Source of the DNA: WTFY01 sp965205685
GTDB taxonomy: Bacteria; Pseudomonadota; Gammaproteobacteria; UBA4575
NCBI GenBank assembly: GCA_965205685.1
Contig: OZ242174.1
Span: forward strand, 806,001-870,000
DNA length: 64,000 bases
Direction: 5' to 3'
Program-made: the position numbers and the translations under genes
Part shown: in pieces, positions 8,719 to 20,189 of the stretch
Numbering within the stretch: the stretch's first letter is position 1
How the letters are laid out: the number at the start of each line of letters is the position of its first letter
The notes under the pieces: model-generated
Database searches by the model: none
Told to the model about the DNA's origin: nothing
Seen by the model: only the letters and a program-made list of their open reading frames with translations

Positions 8719-8732
8719 GGTTCTTTTACAAA
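8719..8732 (+). promoter_or_regulatory. boxA-like antitermination element in the rRNA leader
   Basis: GGTTCTTTTACAAA resembles the E. coli rrn boxA (TGCTCTTTAACA) and, like it, is followed shortly by the conserved TTGTGTGGGCGCTC leader segment. It probably recruits the NusB/NusE antitermination complex. A related element recurs before 23S. Confidence 0.65.
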
Positions 8733-8745
8733 CTGGAAATCGAGA

Positions 8746-8760
8746 CGACTTGTGTGGGCG
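8746..8760 (+). other. Left arm of the 16S rRNA processing stem
   Basis: CGACTTGTGTGGGCG is a perfect 15-base reverse complement of 10457-10471 on the far side of 16S. In the precursor RNA the two arms would pair into the RNase III substrate that brackets 16S rRNA. Confidence 0.85.
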
Positions 8761-8878
8761 CTCTGTAGGCGCCTTACTTTAGTAAGGGTGATAACCATTC
8801 AGATGAGACGGGTCTCAGGACGGGCAACTGTCTGACGGACCTGATGACAAGATTGCGGTCTTGTGCCGCAACCATTTT

Positions 8879-10426
<1,548 letters not shown>

Positions 10427-10456
10427 TAGAGAGCTGTTATCACTTCGCTTGCAGAA

Positions 10457-10471
10457 CGCCCACACAAGTCG
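10457..10471 (+). other. Right arm of the 16S rRNA processing stem
   Basis: CGCCCACACAAGTCG pairs perfectly with 8746-8760, closing the precursor 16S stalk expected to be cut by RNase III. Confidence 0.85.
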
Positions 10472-10584
10472 GTCTAGATTTACCAGGCATGCCCAGGAAC
10501 GGTGGTTCCCGGGCAAGAGTATGCCTCGGTTTGGATGCCATGCAGGAGCCAGGTGCGCTTGGCAGGGTAAGGATACGGGATTCT

Positions 10585-10661
<77 letters not shown>

Positions 10662-10697
10662 CTTTGAACGTAAAAGATTTACTTAGCAGAATTACAA

Positions 10698-10773
10698 GGG
10701 GCTATAGCTCAGCAGGGAGAGCGCCTGCTTTGCACGCAGGAGGTCCGCGGTTCGATCCCGCGTAGCTCCACCA
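10698..10773 (+). tRNA. tRNA-Ala (TGC)
   Basis: 76-nt cloverleaf. Acceptor GGGGCTA pairs with TAGCTCC (one G-U), anticodon loop TTTGCAC gives TGC, T arm GTTCGATCC, CCA encoded. It is processed from the rRNA precursor together with tRNA-Ile. Confidence 0.97.
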
Positions 10774-10858
10774 GGTTTTAGAGGTTTGCTGCGACCGGTT
10801 TTGCCAAGAGGCATCACCTGGGCGCGGCGATCAAGACTCCGGGATTCATGTCCGGAGC

Positions 10859-10875
10859 GGTTTTTGACAATTTGG
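10859..10875 (+). promoter_or_regulatory. boxA-like element in the 16S-23S spacer
   Basis: GGTTTTTGACAATTTGG resembles the spacer boxA of E. coli (CTCTTTAACAATTTGG-like). The 300 bases between tRNA-Ala and 23S hold this element and the left arm of the 23S processing stem (11061-11080); no other gene is visible there. Confidence 0.6.
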
Positions 10876-11073
10876 AAAGCAACTAGGCGATAGATATATC
10901 ACTAACACGTTATATCTCAAGTTTTATCTTGTTCATGCATATAGTCTCAGTACGGCAACCCAGGTTGCTGTCCTTGCGACGAGAACCTTGACGGGCACAC
11001 GCACGACCTGCCACCTTCGGGTGCGGTCAGCGGGCTTCGACGGGGGATCCAGCGAGGGTGCTTGAGGTTATAT

Positions 11074-13998
<2,925 letters not shown>

Positions 13999-14069
13999 AT
14001 AACACTCAAGCAAATTGAGTGTGACAGGTAAAACCCAAACCTCGTCTAGTTGAATTCCAGATTACAGTT

Positions 14070-14188
14070 TGCCTGGCGGCAATAGAGCGCTGGTACCACC
14101 CGACCCCATCCCGAACTCGGAAGTGAAACGGCGTATCGCCGATGGTAGTGCGGGGCCTCCCCGTGTGAGAGTAGGACACTGTCAGGCG
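14070..14188 (+). rRNA. rrf: 5S ribosomal RNA
   Basis: About 119 nt with the terminal helix GCCTGGC / GTCAGGC and the conserved core ACCCCATCCCGAACTCGGAA. The segment GATGGTAGTG..GTGAGAGTAGG matches the 3' half of gammaproteobacterial 5S. It is the last gene of the rRNA operon. Confidence 0.96.
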
Positions 14189-14195
14189 TCGATCC

Positions 14196-14232
14196 AAAAG
14201 GCCCCGTCTTCGAAAGAGGACGGGGCTTTTTT
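14196..14232 (+). terminator. Rho-independent terminator of the rRNA operon
   Basis: Stem GCCCCGTC (14201-14208) / GACGGGGC (14219-14226) with a 10-nt loop and a T run at 14227-14232, directly downstream of 5S. Confidence 0.93.
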
Positions 14233-14342
14233 ATTGAGGATTACGTACTTGACCAAGTGCAGGTGCGTGCCTGGATTGTGTCAATGCAAAGCCCTTTGTT
14301 CAAGGAAATCTAAGGATAGGAAGGAGCAAAACCCTGAACTGA

Positions 14343-14498
14343 TCACTTGAAGATGAAATCAAGTATTGCCCACATGGAACCGCCTATTGCATTCACCACT
14401 ATCTCGGCAAGGTACGTCAGTCCGATCGCGGCAAAGAACAGGAACACAAAGAAGGCGATCTGTGCGGCTGGGTGAATGTCCTTGGGAAATCGTTTCAA
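14343..14498 (-). CDS. Possible small membrane protein (51 aa)
   Basis: A frame on the minus strand from a TTG at 14496-14498 to a TGA at 14343-14345. It encodes KRFPKDIHP, then a strongly hydrophobic helix (AAQIAFFVFLFFAAIGLTYL) and an amphipathic tail ending LDFIFK. The composition looks like a genuine one-pass membrane peptide. The frame stays open upstream without ATG. Its start overlaps the stop of the upstream small frame (14495-14659). No homolog is recognised; the start and even the existence of the gene are uncertain. Confidence 0.35.
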   Translation of the reverse strand: MKRFPKDIHPAAQIAFFVFLFFAAIGLTYLAEIVVNAIGGSMWAILDFIFK

Positions 14499-14659
14499 AG
14501 CACCAGCTCTATCTTCTGCATGGGGCGAAGACTCATGCCCGAGAAGTGCCTGAAGTGGTACAGGATTTGCTCCCCGGTCACCGGCGGATAGTCCAGTGGC
14601 AACTCAAGCTGCAGGGGCCGCCAGCGGCTTTCCGGAAATTTCAGTATTTTGGCGGTCAA
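14495..14659 (-). CDS. Possible small protein (54 aa) overlapping the membrane peptide
   Basis: Frame from TTG 14657-14659 to TGA 14495-14497, reading TAKILKFPESRWRPLQLELP and later GEQILYHFRHFSG. A shorter version would start at an ATG within it (MSLRPMQKIELVL). The stop overlaps the start of the next frame by two bases, which would allow coupling. No family recognised. An alternative reading is that both frames are pieces of one decayed gene. Confidence 0.28.
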   Translation of the reverse strand: MTAKILKFPESRWRPLQLELPLDYPPVTGEQILYHFRHFSGMSLRPMQKIELVL

Positions 14660-14759
14660 ATGCTTACTTCTTCACAAGGGGACACATCCAGCATGAGATT
14701 TCTTTAGTCCCTCAGTTCCTCTGCGGACTCGCACGTCTCTGGTGGCAAAAGACACAGTA

Positions 14760-15080
14760 TCATTCTGTTTCCTCGTAGCGGTCTCTTAATCGCTGCCTTG
14801 CCAGTCCCAAGACTTCTTTCAGTTTTTCCTGCCTTTTCGCAGATTCCCAATCATCCAGTTCACGCTCGGTAATCTCTCCTTCTGCGTACTTCAGGTAAGT
14901 TTCAGCGGCTTGCCTGAAGTCTTGGCAGTGTGGATCTGTACCGTCCGGATCAAGGGCGTCCAGAACAGGGAAATAGTTGCGCAGGGTGTCCGCATCCATA
15001 TCGCTTGTGGGCTCGCACTGGCAATAGCGCACTATCGCCCATTCATCTTCAGCCAATATGTCGTCTAGTGATTTGGGCAC
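14760..15080 (-). CDS. Hypothetical acidic protein (106 aa)
   Basis: I do not recognise this protein. It begins at a GTG, is acidic and rich in Asp/Glu, has one CQC pair near the start, and is predominantly helical with a charged C-terminal helix (KLKEVLGLARQRLRDRYEE). There is no signal peptide or membrane segment. It begins 14 bp after the stop of a transposase remnant on the same strand, so it may have come in with, or been exposed by, that element. SD is weak. Confidence 0.5.
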   Translation of the reverse strand: MPKSLDDILAEDEWAIVRYCQCEPTSDMDADTLRNYFPVLDALDPDGTDPHCQDFRQAAETYLKYAEGEITERELDDWESAKRQEKLKEVLGLARQRLRDRYEETE

Positions 15081-15093
15081 GTAACTATGCGCT

Positions 15094-15195
15094 TCAGGCT
15101 ACCAGGTCCTTGAACTTCTTGCTCATCTTGTGGAAGGTATCCACCAGTGCTCGCTTGAGCAGGGTCCACACGCCTTCGAAACTGTTGGTATGTTG
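15094..15195 (-). pseudogene. Transposase C-terminal remnant (IS1595/ISXO2-like)
   Basis: A 33-codon frame ending at TGA 15094-15096 reads QHTNSFEGVWTLLKRALVDT and then FHKMSKKFKDLVA. The pattern HTN-x-[FV]EG-x-W-x-LLKR followed by a T-[FY]-HK-x-SKK segment is characteristic of the C-terminus of ISXO2-like (IS1595-family) transposases. Nothing upstream in this frame is coding; the rest of the element is gone. It lies in a different frame inside the 3' end of mnmH and supplies that gene's last codons and stop. Confidence 0.72.
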
Positions 15196-16310
15196 GCCTG
15201 CAGGAGGTAGTCCTGACAGGTGGCATAGTCGCCTCGAAAGCAGACCAAGTGTTCTCGCTGGCGCAACTGGTCCTCGTACATCGGATCATAGTAGTGGTTC
15301 AGCACGCCAGCGAGCCAGTCGTGGTGCCCTTGCACTTCTCCGCTCTTGGCCTGTCGGGCCAGCGCTTGCTTGAGGGATGTACGAATACCAGGGTATCGGG
15401 CAGGCCCCAGCCTTTTTTTGATTCTCTCCAAGGCATCTAGCAGGTAGGCGGACAGGGCATCGAACCCATCATCACCATTACCAAGTGCGCAGAATTCCGC
15501 CTGCATGCCAACCACGTATTCGTCTATCAGCCGCTGCAGCCTAGCCTCGAACGGCTCCTCGATCACGACGATCGGGGAACTGCGCATCTTCTCGAACAGC
15601 GGTTTTGGCAGCCCTGCGCGCCCGATGGTGCGCGACTCATCCTCAAGCACGATGGCACGGACATCCTTGTGCCACAATTTCAAAAGATCGATGGCCAGGC
15701 GGTTCTCGAAATCGATCTGGGTGTGCTGGCTTTTCGCATGGCGCCCGAAACTCGAGCCGCGGTGATGTGCTGCGGCCTCCAGGTTGATAGCCTGCTCCAG
15801 GCTGGCGACGAGTGCCGTTTTGCCGCTGCCGGTCATCCCACCCACCAGGGTGAACGCGCATTGCCCGGGGATGGTCTCAAGCGCACCTAACAGGAAGGTC
15901 CGCAAGGCCTTGTAACCTCCTTCCACCACCGGAAAATCCGTGCCGGCCTCATGCATCCACTGTTGTGCGATCTGCGAACGAAGCCCGCCGCGAAAGCAGT
16001 ACAGGGCGCCGTTTGGGTGGCGGTTTGCAAACTCGACCCATGCCGAGACCCGGGCATCGCGCGCCTCCTCTTGCACAAGTTCATGGCCCTTTTTGATCGC
16101 ATCCTGCTTGCCCTGGTGCTTGTAGCAGATGCCGACCGTCTCGCGCTGGCGGTCATCCAGCAACGGCAGGTTCTGGGCCATCGGAAAGGCGCCGCGCTTG
16201 AATTCCACGGGCGCTCGCACATCGATCAACGGGATGTCATGCACGAACAGGTCGGTGTAGGTACTGGCATGCTCGCCAATGGGCTGGATTGAAGGAGAAG
16301 TCATTGTCAT
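15123..16310 (-). CDS. mnmH: tRNA 2-selenouridine synthase
   Basis: MnmH (SelU/YbbB) replaces sulfur by selenium at the wobble 2-thiouridine of tRNAs (and can geranylate it). The rhodanese domain (about 15-130) has its cysteine at C105 in YCFRGGLRSQ; a P-loop GGMTGSGKT lies at 157-165, followed by the conserved GSSFGRHA and EDESRTIGR blocks. I chose ATG 16308-16310 because GAGG lies 8 nt upstream; an ATG nine codons earlier is possible. Total 395 residues. The last about 20 residues, after DYLLQA, are not family sequence but an out-of-frame reading of the transposase remnant at 15094-15195, so the natural stop has been replaced. Confidence 0.93.
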   Translation of the reverse strand: MTMTSPSIQPIGEHASTYTDLFVHDIPLIDVRAPVEFKRGAFPMAQNLPLLDDRQRETVGICYKHQGKQDAIKKGHELVQEEARDARVSAWVEFANRHPNGALYCFRGGLRSQIAQQWMHEAGTDFPVVEGGYKALRTFLLGALETIPGQCAFTLVGGMTGSGKTALVASLEQAINLEAAAHHRGSSFGRHAKSQHTQIDFENRLAIDLLKLWHKDVRAIVLEDESRTIGRAGLPKPLFEKMRSSPIVVIEEPFEARLQRLIDEYVVGMQAEFCALGNGDDGFDALSAYLLDALERIKKRLGPARYPGIRTSLKQALARQAKSGEVQGHHDWLAGVLNHYYDPMYEDQLRQREHLVCFRGDYATCQDYLLQANIPTVSKACGPCSSEHWWIPSTR

Positions 16311-16454
16311 CGGGTGTGCCTCGTGCAGGCGTGGCATCTGTCAAAAGTAATCACCGGCACAGCCTGCAGGATGGATTTCTTTGTTTGATTGTTATAACTT
16401 CGATTTGGATACTGCTTCTTGATCCGTTTATAGCTTATGGTTTAGCTGCTGCTA

Positions 16455-16814
16455 CTACGGAGTAGTAGGTTTTTCATCGTCATCCTGAATAAGATCCTTG
16501 GATATAGCCAGGGTCCCTCCTATTAGAGTCATTAGTGGCGCTTCAAGAATATTCCAGGCTTCATTAGCTGGAAGCCCTCCTTTTTCACTTACTAAGAAGA
16601 AAAACAGTAGAGATACCACACCGTATGCGGCTAGCAATAAGATAAGAACATTCGTTCTTAAAACCACCTTTTTACCTTCTGGTCTTTGACTTTCCAGATA
16701 GATTATCAAGCCGATAACAAGCAATACGGAAATTACCATACCTAATGCTACTGGCCAGCCAAGAAGCACTTCTGCCACATTTTTTGTGGCATCAACAACT
16801 GATTCTTTGTCCAT
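16455..16814 (-). CDS. Small inner-membrane protein, unknown function
   Basis: 119 residues with a good SD (AGAAAGGAAAA). Three hydrophobic segments: about 20-40 (VALGMVISVLLVIGLIIYL), 54-75 (NVLILLLAAYGVVSLLFFFL) and a weaker one near 90-107. The loop between the first two is basic (SQRPEGKKVVLR) and the tail is acidic (DDDEKP). No family is recognised. It is markedly more AT-rich than hisI next door, suggesting recent acquisition. Single-gene unit between mnmH and hisI. Confidence 0.65.
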   Translation of the reverse strand: MDKESVVDATKNVAEVLLGWPVALGMVISVLLVIGLIIYLESQRPEGKKVVLRTNVLILLLAAYGVVSLLFFFLVSEKGGLPANEAWNILEAPLMTLIGGTLAISKDLIQDDDEKPTTP

Positions 16815-17090
16815 GAGTTTTCCTTTCTTCTAACAGTAACCAAGGCTATCGAATAATCAAAGGGTATCAAATAAAACAAATCGTTGTGCCCCTGAGTGGG
16901 CAGCAAATCCAATTAGTGCTCCAACAATCCATATACCTATTCAAAAATTGTGAGTACCACATTTGACTTTTGTGTACAGTCCCACCCGAAATTACAAACG
17001 GATACACTACCGTCTACCGGGCAAGCTTCTTTGGGAAGGGTGATCCTGTATAATTCATTGACTAGCCCGCAACCGAAAAAAGGTATCGGC

Positions 17091-17576
17091 ATGCCAGCAC
17101 ATCACAAATGGTTTGGAAAACGCGAACAGGTCGAAGCGGTGGAAGAAGGAACCGTCCTAGCACCGAAGTTCGACGAGCATGGTCTGGTGCCGGCCGTCAC
17201 CACGGATGCCGAGTCCGGTGAGTTGCTGATGCTGGGCTACATGAATGCCGAGGCGCTTGAGAAAACCATCGAGACCGGAGAAGCACACTACTGGAGCCGC
17301 AGCCGCCAATGCCTGTGGCACAAGGGTGCCACCAGCGGGCTGGTGCAGAAAATCGTCGAGCTGCGTATCGACGATGACCAGGATGCCGTGTGGCTTCGCG
17401 TGAGCGTGGAAGGCGGGGCCAGTTGCCATGTGGGCTATCGCTCCTGCTTTTACCGTGTCATCCGCACCGGCGAGCAACCGCAGGATGCGCCGATCGAGCT
17501 GGAATTTCGCGAGCATGAAAAGGTGTTTGATCCGAAAGAGGTCTATGGCGATGCACCCAATCCCACGAAACTGTGA
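17091..17576 (+). CDS. hisI: Phosphoribosyl-AMP cyclohydrolase
   Basis: Third step of histidine synthesis: opening of the purine ring of PR-AMP. The protein (161 aa) is the single-domain HisI, without the HisE part. Family motifs: HYWSRSRQCLWHKGATSG at 67-83 (C74), metal-binding acidic DDDQD at 94-98, and CHVGYRSCFYR with Zn ligands C112 and C119. The ATG at 17091 has AAAAAAGG upstream; the open frame extends further to 16950 but those codons are not family sequence. A TATAAT at 17049-17054 is a plausible -10 with no clear -35. No other his gene is near, so hisI stands alone here. Confidence 0.95.
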   Translation: MPAHHKWFGKREQVEAVEEGTVLAPKFDEHGLVPAVTTDAESGELLMLGYMNAEALEKTIETGEAHYWSRSRQCLWHKGATSGLVQKIVELRIDDDQDAVWLRVSVEGGASCHVGYRSCFYRVIRTGEQPQDAPIELEFREHEKVFDPKEVYGDAPNPTKL

Positions 17577-17588
17577 TCTGGAGTCCCC

Positions 17589-17789
17589 ATGTCTGTAAGA
17601 AGCTCATCAGTGATCACCACCATCCAGGTGGATGCGGACGTGGAGGAAGTGGCCTGTGACGGCGGCGGCGCTTACGGGCATCCGCTGGTCTACCTGCCGT
17701 TCGGCAAAAAGGACACCATCGTTTGCTATTACTGCGGGCGACGTTTCAGGAGACGCTCGTCGAAGACCCCCGCAGCAAAGTCGCACTGA
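17589..17789 (+). CDS. zf-CHCC domain zinc-finger protein
   Basis: A 66-residue protein of the zf-CHCC (NDUFS6-like) family. The metal ligands are C23 (VACDGGG), H31 (YGHPLVYL), C46 and C49 (CYYCGRRF). In mitochondria the related subunit belongs to complex I; the bacterial small proteins are uncharacterised, mostly assumed to bind zinc. It begins 12 bp after hisI and is probably co-transcribed with it. The C-terminus is basic, longer than usual and ends in KSH. Confidence 0.85.
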   Translation: MSVRSSSVITTIQVDADVEEVACDGGGAYGHPLVYLPFGKKDTIVCYYCGRRFRRRSSKTPAAKSH

Positions 17790-17793
17790 TATC

Positions 17794-18711
17794 CTAGAAT
17801 CTGAAGCGCAGCACAGCCAGCAGTGAGCGCGTTCGGTAATCGGCTTTGGTCCGGTTGATCGGGACCACGATATCCCTGCGGGTGCCATCCTCCCGGTAAC
17901 GTACGACGGTGATGTCGCCGGTAGAGGTGCGGATCTCTCCCGCATCGGTATATCGGTAGCTCAAATCGAGGTTGATGTGGCTGCGGATCGGTATCGCGCC
18001 CCCGGCGGTCAGCATCCAGGTGAAGTTCTGCCCGCTTCCCCGGGGCAGGGCAGTGAGAGGTATCTCGCCGCCCGGGCCCCTGCGTAGGTAACCGTTCGGG
18101 TCGTCCGGTTCGGGAAAGCGCTGAATGTAATCTCGCAATCGGTAGTCGGTGACCCCCAGCCCTGCGCCAAGGAAGGGCTGGATATGAAAGCCCGGAGCAA
18201 GATTCCATCCCGAAAAATCATGGAAGCCCGCGAGCAGGATCTGACGGGTGTCAAGTCTTGCCTTCGATGGCTGGTGCTCCCCTGAGTTTCGGTAATTCGT
18301 GTTACCCCGCCATCTGGTGGCCCGGGCAAAGCCCAATTGCAGTTCGGCGCGCAGCCGGTACGGCAGCCGGGTGCCTGCCGAGAGGTGGAATTGCACCCCG
18401 TTGTCGATCTCCCCGGCATCGAAGGTCTCCTCGTCTCCGTAGAGCGCGGCATGCCCGGAGTCCCCGCCGTCGACGAACCGGGTATCCTGCTTGCGCATGA
18501 AAGCTACGCCTGCGCTCCAGTAGGGGTTAAAACCGGAGGAGTTCGCCTGGGCTGCGGGGAGGCGGGTTGCAGATTCTTGAGGCTCTTCGGCAGCGTTAGC
18601 TGACGGGCTGTGGACCGTCAGGACCCACACTATCGCAAGTAAAGGCAGGACGGTTGACCAAACTTTCACACCGCTAAGCCAACAGCGGTCATATTTGAGG
18701 CTATGGGTCAT
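17794..18711 (-). CDS. Outer-membrane beta-barrel protein (OmpA/opacity-like)
   Basis: 305 residues. N-terminal signal peptide with cleavage near 41 (SANAAEEP). The mature part has alternating beta-strand patterns typical of an 8-strand barrel (for example FNPYWSAGVAFM, RLRAELQLGF, HIQPFLGAGLGVTDY, INLDLSYRYTDAG) and ends LAVLRFRF with the terminal phenylalanine used for BAM-dependent insertion. Substrate or function unknown. It starts one base after the stop of the lipoprotein gene, so the two form an operon. Confidence 0.8.
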   Translation of the reverse strand: MTHSLKYDRCWLSGVKVWSTVLPLLAIVWVLTVHSPSANAAEEPQESATRLPAAQANSSGFNPYWSAGVAFMRKQDTRFVDGGDSGHAALYGDEETFDAGEIDNGVQFHLSAGTRLPYRLRAELQLGFARATRWRGNTNYRNSGEHQPSKARLDTRQILLAGFHDFSGWNLAPGFHIQPFLGAGLGVTDYRLRDYIQRFPEPDDPNGYLRRGPGGEIPLTALPRGSGQNFTWMLTAGGAIPIRSHINLDLSYRYTDAGEIRTSTGDITVVRYREDGTRRDIVVPINRTKADYRTRSLLAVLRFRF

Positions 18712-18712
18712 A

Positions 18713-19213
18713 TTACTCCCCCGTGCATTGCGGGATACCGAGACGGGCCCTGCGTTCGCTGTAAAGCTCTCTCATGCAGTGCTCGCGGGCCTCTCTTTTT
18801 CGGAGCTCGCGCTCGTACTCCCCGATCCTGTACGTGGCCCAAACCTGATTAGATTTGCAAGCCGGATCACTGTCGCAACCCGTTGGCGGGTTGTTAAGCA
18901 AATTATAGTGCGCCTGGGCCTCGGCATCGGATATTGACCCAGACTCATAATCATCTGCCATTAGTTCCTGTCTTTTCCGGCGCTCGCGTTCGTATTCTCC
19001 GATCCGGTGTGTGGCCCAAATCTGGTCAGATTTGCAGACCGGATCATCCTCGCACCCAGGCGGCGGGTTGTTAAGCAAATTATAGTGCGCCTGGGCCTCG
19101 GCTTCAGATGGTGGGGTCGGCTCATAGCCCTCAGCCATTTCCTGGTATGCATTCCACCAACTGCACCCGGAAATTAAAACAGCCAGGGTTGTAACAATAA
19201 TCGCTCTAAACAT
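18713..19213 (-). CDS. Lipoprotein with two 59-residue tandem repeats
   Basis: 166 residues. Signal sequence with lipobox LISGC, lipidated Cys17. Two copies of a unit run at about 36-83 and 95-142: SEAEAQAHYNLLNNP, a GC-x4-DP-x-CKS cysteine pair, then IWATHRIGEYERE. Each copy carries two cysteines that could form its own disulfide. The C-terminus adds two more cysteines (EHC, PQC). No known family recognised. The outer-membrane beta-barrel gene follows at once, so the lipoprotein may work with it at the outer membrane. Confidence 0.72.
   Translation of the reverse strand: MFRAIIVTTLAVLISGCSWWNAYQEMAEGYEPTPPSEAEAQAHYNLLNNPPPGCEDDPVCKSDQIWATHRIGEYERERRKRQELMADDYESGSISDAEAQAHYNLLNNPPTGCDSDPACKSNQVWATYRIGEYERELRKREAREHCMRELYSERRARLGIPQCTGE
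18885..19102. repeat. Direct repeat within the lipoprotein gene, period 177 bp
   Basis: A 41-nt stretch is identical at 18885-18925 and 19062-19102 (begins GGCGGGTTGTTAAGCAAATT). It is the most conserved part of a 177-bp in-frame tandem duplication that gives the protein its two 59-residue units. Identity at synonymous positions suggests a recent duplication or gene conversion. Confidence 0.9.
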
Positions 19214-19501
19214 CGTTCATTCGGGATATGGCGCATATCGATTCTAGTGGGTCAAACTTGGCCCACGGCACTCGATGCTCTCTGGCATTTTTAAGCCAGG
19301 CAGCAAAGGCTTTCGAGGATCTGGACGTTAGCGTGTGCTGTCATAATAATATAAACCGCCGCGGAGATGGAGACGTTCGCGATTCCTGCCTCCAGCGGTT
19401 TCCAGTTCACGCCCGACTACCGGCCCGAGTGACCGCAACATGGATTCGGCCCAACAGAGTGTGTGATCTGCAAAACCAAGGGTCTGAATTGAGAGGTAGG
19501 T

Positions 19502-19894
19502 ATGTCGACTGAAAAAATTAGTGTGATGGTGACTTCAAACAAGCGTGAGCAGTTGCAGATGGCTGCCATGGTGGCCTCTGTGGGGGCCGTGAGCGGCAAT
19601 GATGTCTCCGTATTTTTGTCCATGAATTCCCTGAACTTCTTTGTCAAAGGCTCCTCCGAGCAAGCCACAACGGAAGGCCACATGGGCAAGCTGATCGAGG
19701 AAAAAAATGTTCCGGACTTCAAGGAATTGTTCCAGCAGGCCGTCGAGTACGGGGATGCAAAAATTTTCCCTTGCTCCATGGCAGTTGATATACTCGGGCT
19801 CGGTCAGGATGACCTTGAGGCCTACATTTCAGAGCCTTTGGGCCTGACGAGCTTCCTGAGCGATGCATCGGAAGGTCAGGTCTGGCACTTCTAA
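19502..19894 (+). CDS. DsrE/DsrF-family sulfur-relay protein
   Basis: 130 residues of the DsrE/F-like (peroxiredoxin-like) fold. A single conserved cysteine, C91 (AKIFPCSMAVDILGL), is the expected persulfide-carrying residue. Such proteins pass sulfane sulfur to or from TusA in the cytoplasm. SD GAGAGG precedes the ATG. First gene of a four-gene unit with TusA, an SQR-like flavoprotein and a DUF1641 protein; the 288-bp gap upstream must hold the promoter but I see no clear -35/-10 pair. Confidence 0.85.
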   Translation: MSTEKISVMVTSNKREQLQMAAMVASVGAVSGNDVSVFLSMNSLNFFVKGSSEQATTEGHMGKLIEEKNVPDFKELFQQAVEYGDAKIFPCSMAVDILGLGQDDLEAYISEPLGLTSFLSDASEGQVWHF

Positions 19895-19912
19895 CACAAG
19901 AGAACCGATATC

Positions 19913-20140
19913 GTGGAAAGAAAACTGGTTGATGCAAAAAACACATTTTGTCCGGGTCCGCTTATGGAACTCATCGGGCAGATGAAGCTTGCAGAGGTGG
20001 GGGACGAACTGGAAGTGCTGTCGACGGACAAGGGTTCGGCGAGTGACATCCCGGAATGGATCAACAAGGTTGGACACGAACTGCTGGACACCTTCGAGGA
20101 GGATGGTGTCTTGCATTTGGTGGTGAAAAAGACAAAGTGA
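19913..20140 (+). CDS. TusA-family sulfurtransferase
   Basis: 75 residues, GTG start 18 bp after the DsrE-like gene. The CPGP motif at 13-16 holds the only cysteine (C13), which carries the persulfide in TusA proteins. Beta-alpha-beta-alpha-beta-beta pattern (LEVLSTDKGSASDIPEW) is as in the family. In sulfur oxidisers tusA paired with dsrE genes feeds cytoplasmic sulfur oxidation, whereas the tRNA-thiolation tusA is usually alone; context here favours the first. Confidence 0.9.
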   Translation: MERKLVDAKNTFCPGPLMELIGQMKLAEVGDELEVLSTDKGSASDIPEWINKVGHELLDTFEEDGVLHLVVKKTK

Positions 20141-20189
20141 CCTGTGCGGGGCTGGCATAGGCATACAAGAAGAAAAGCGAGGTAAACAG

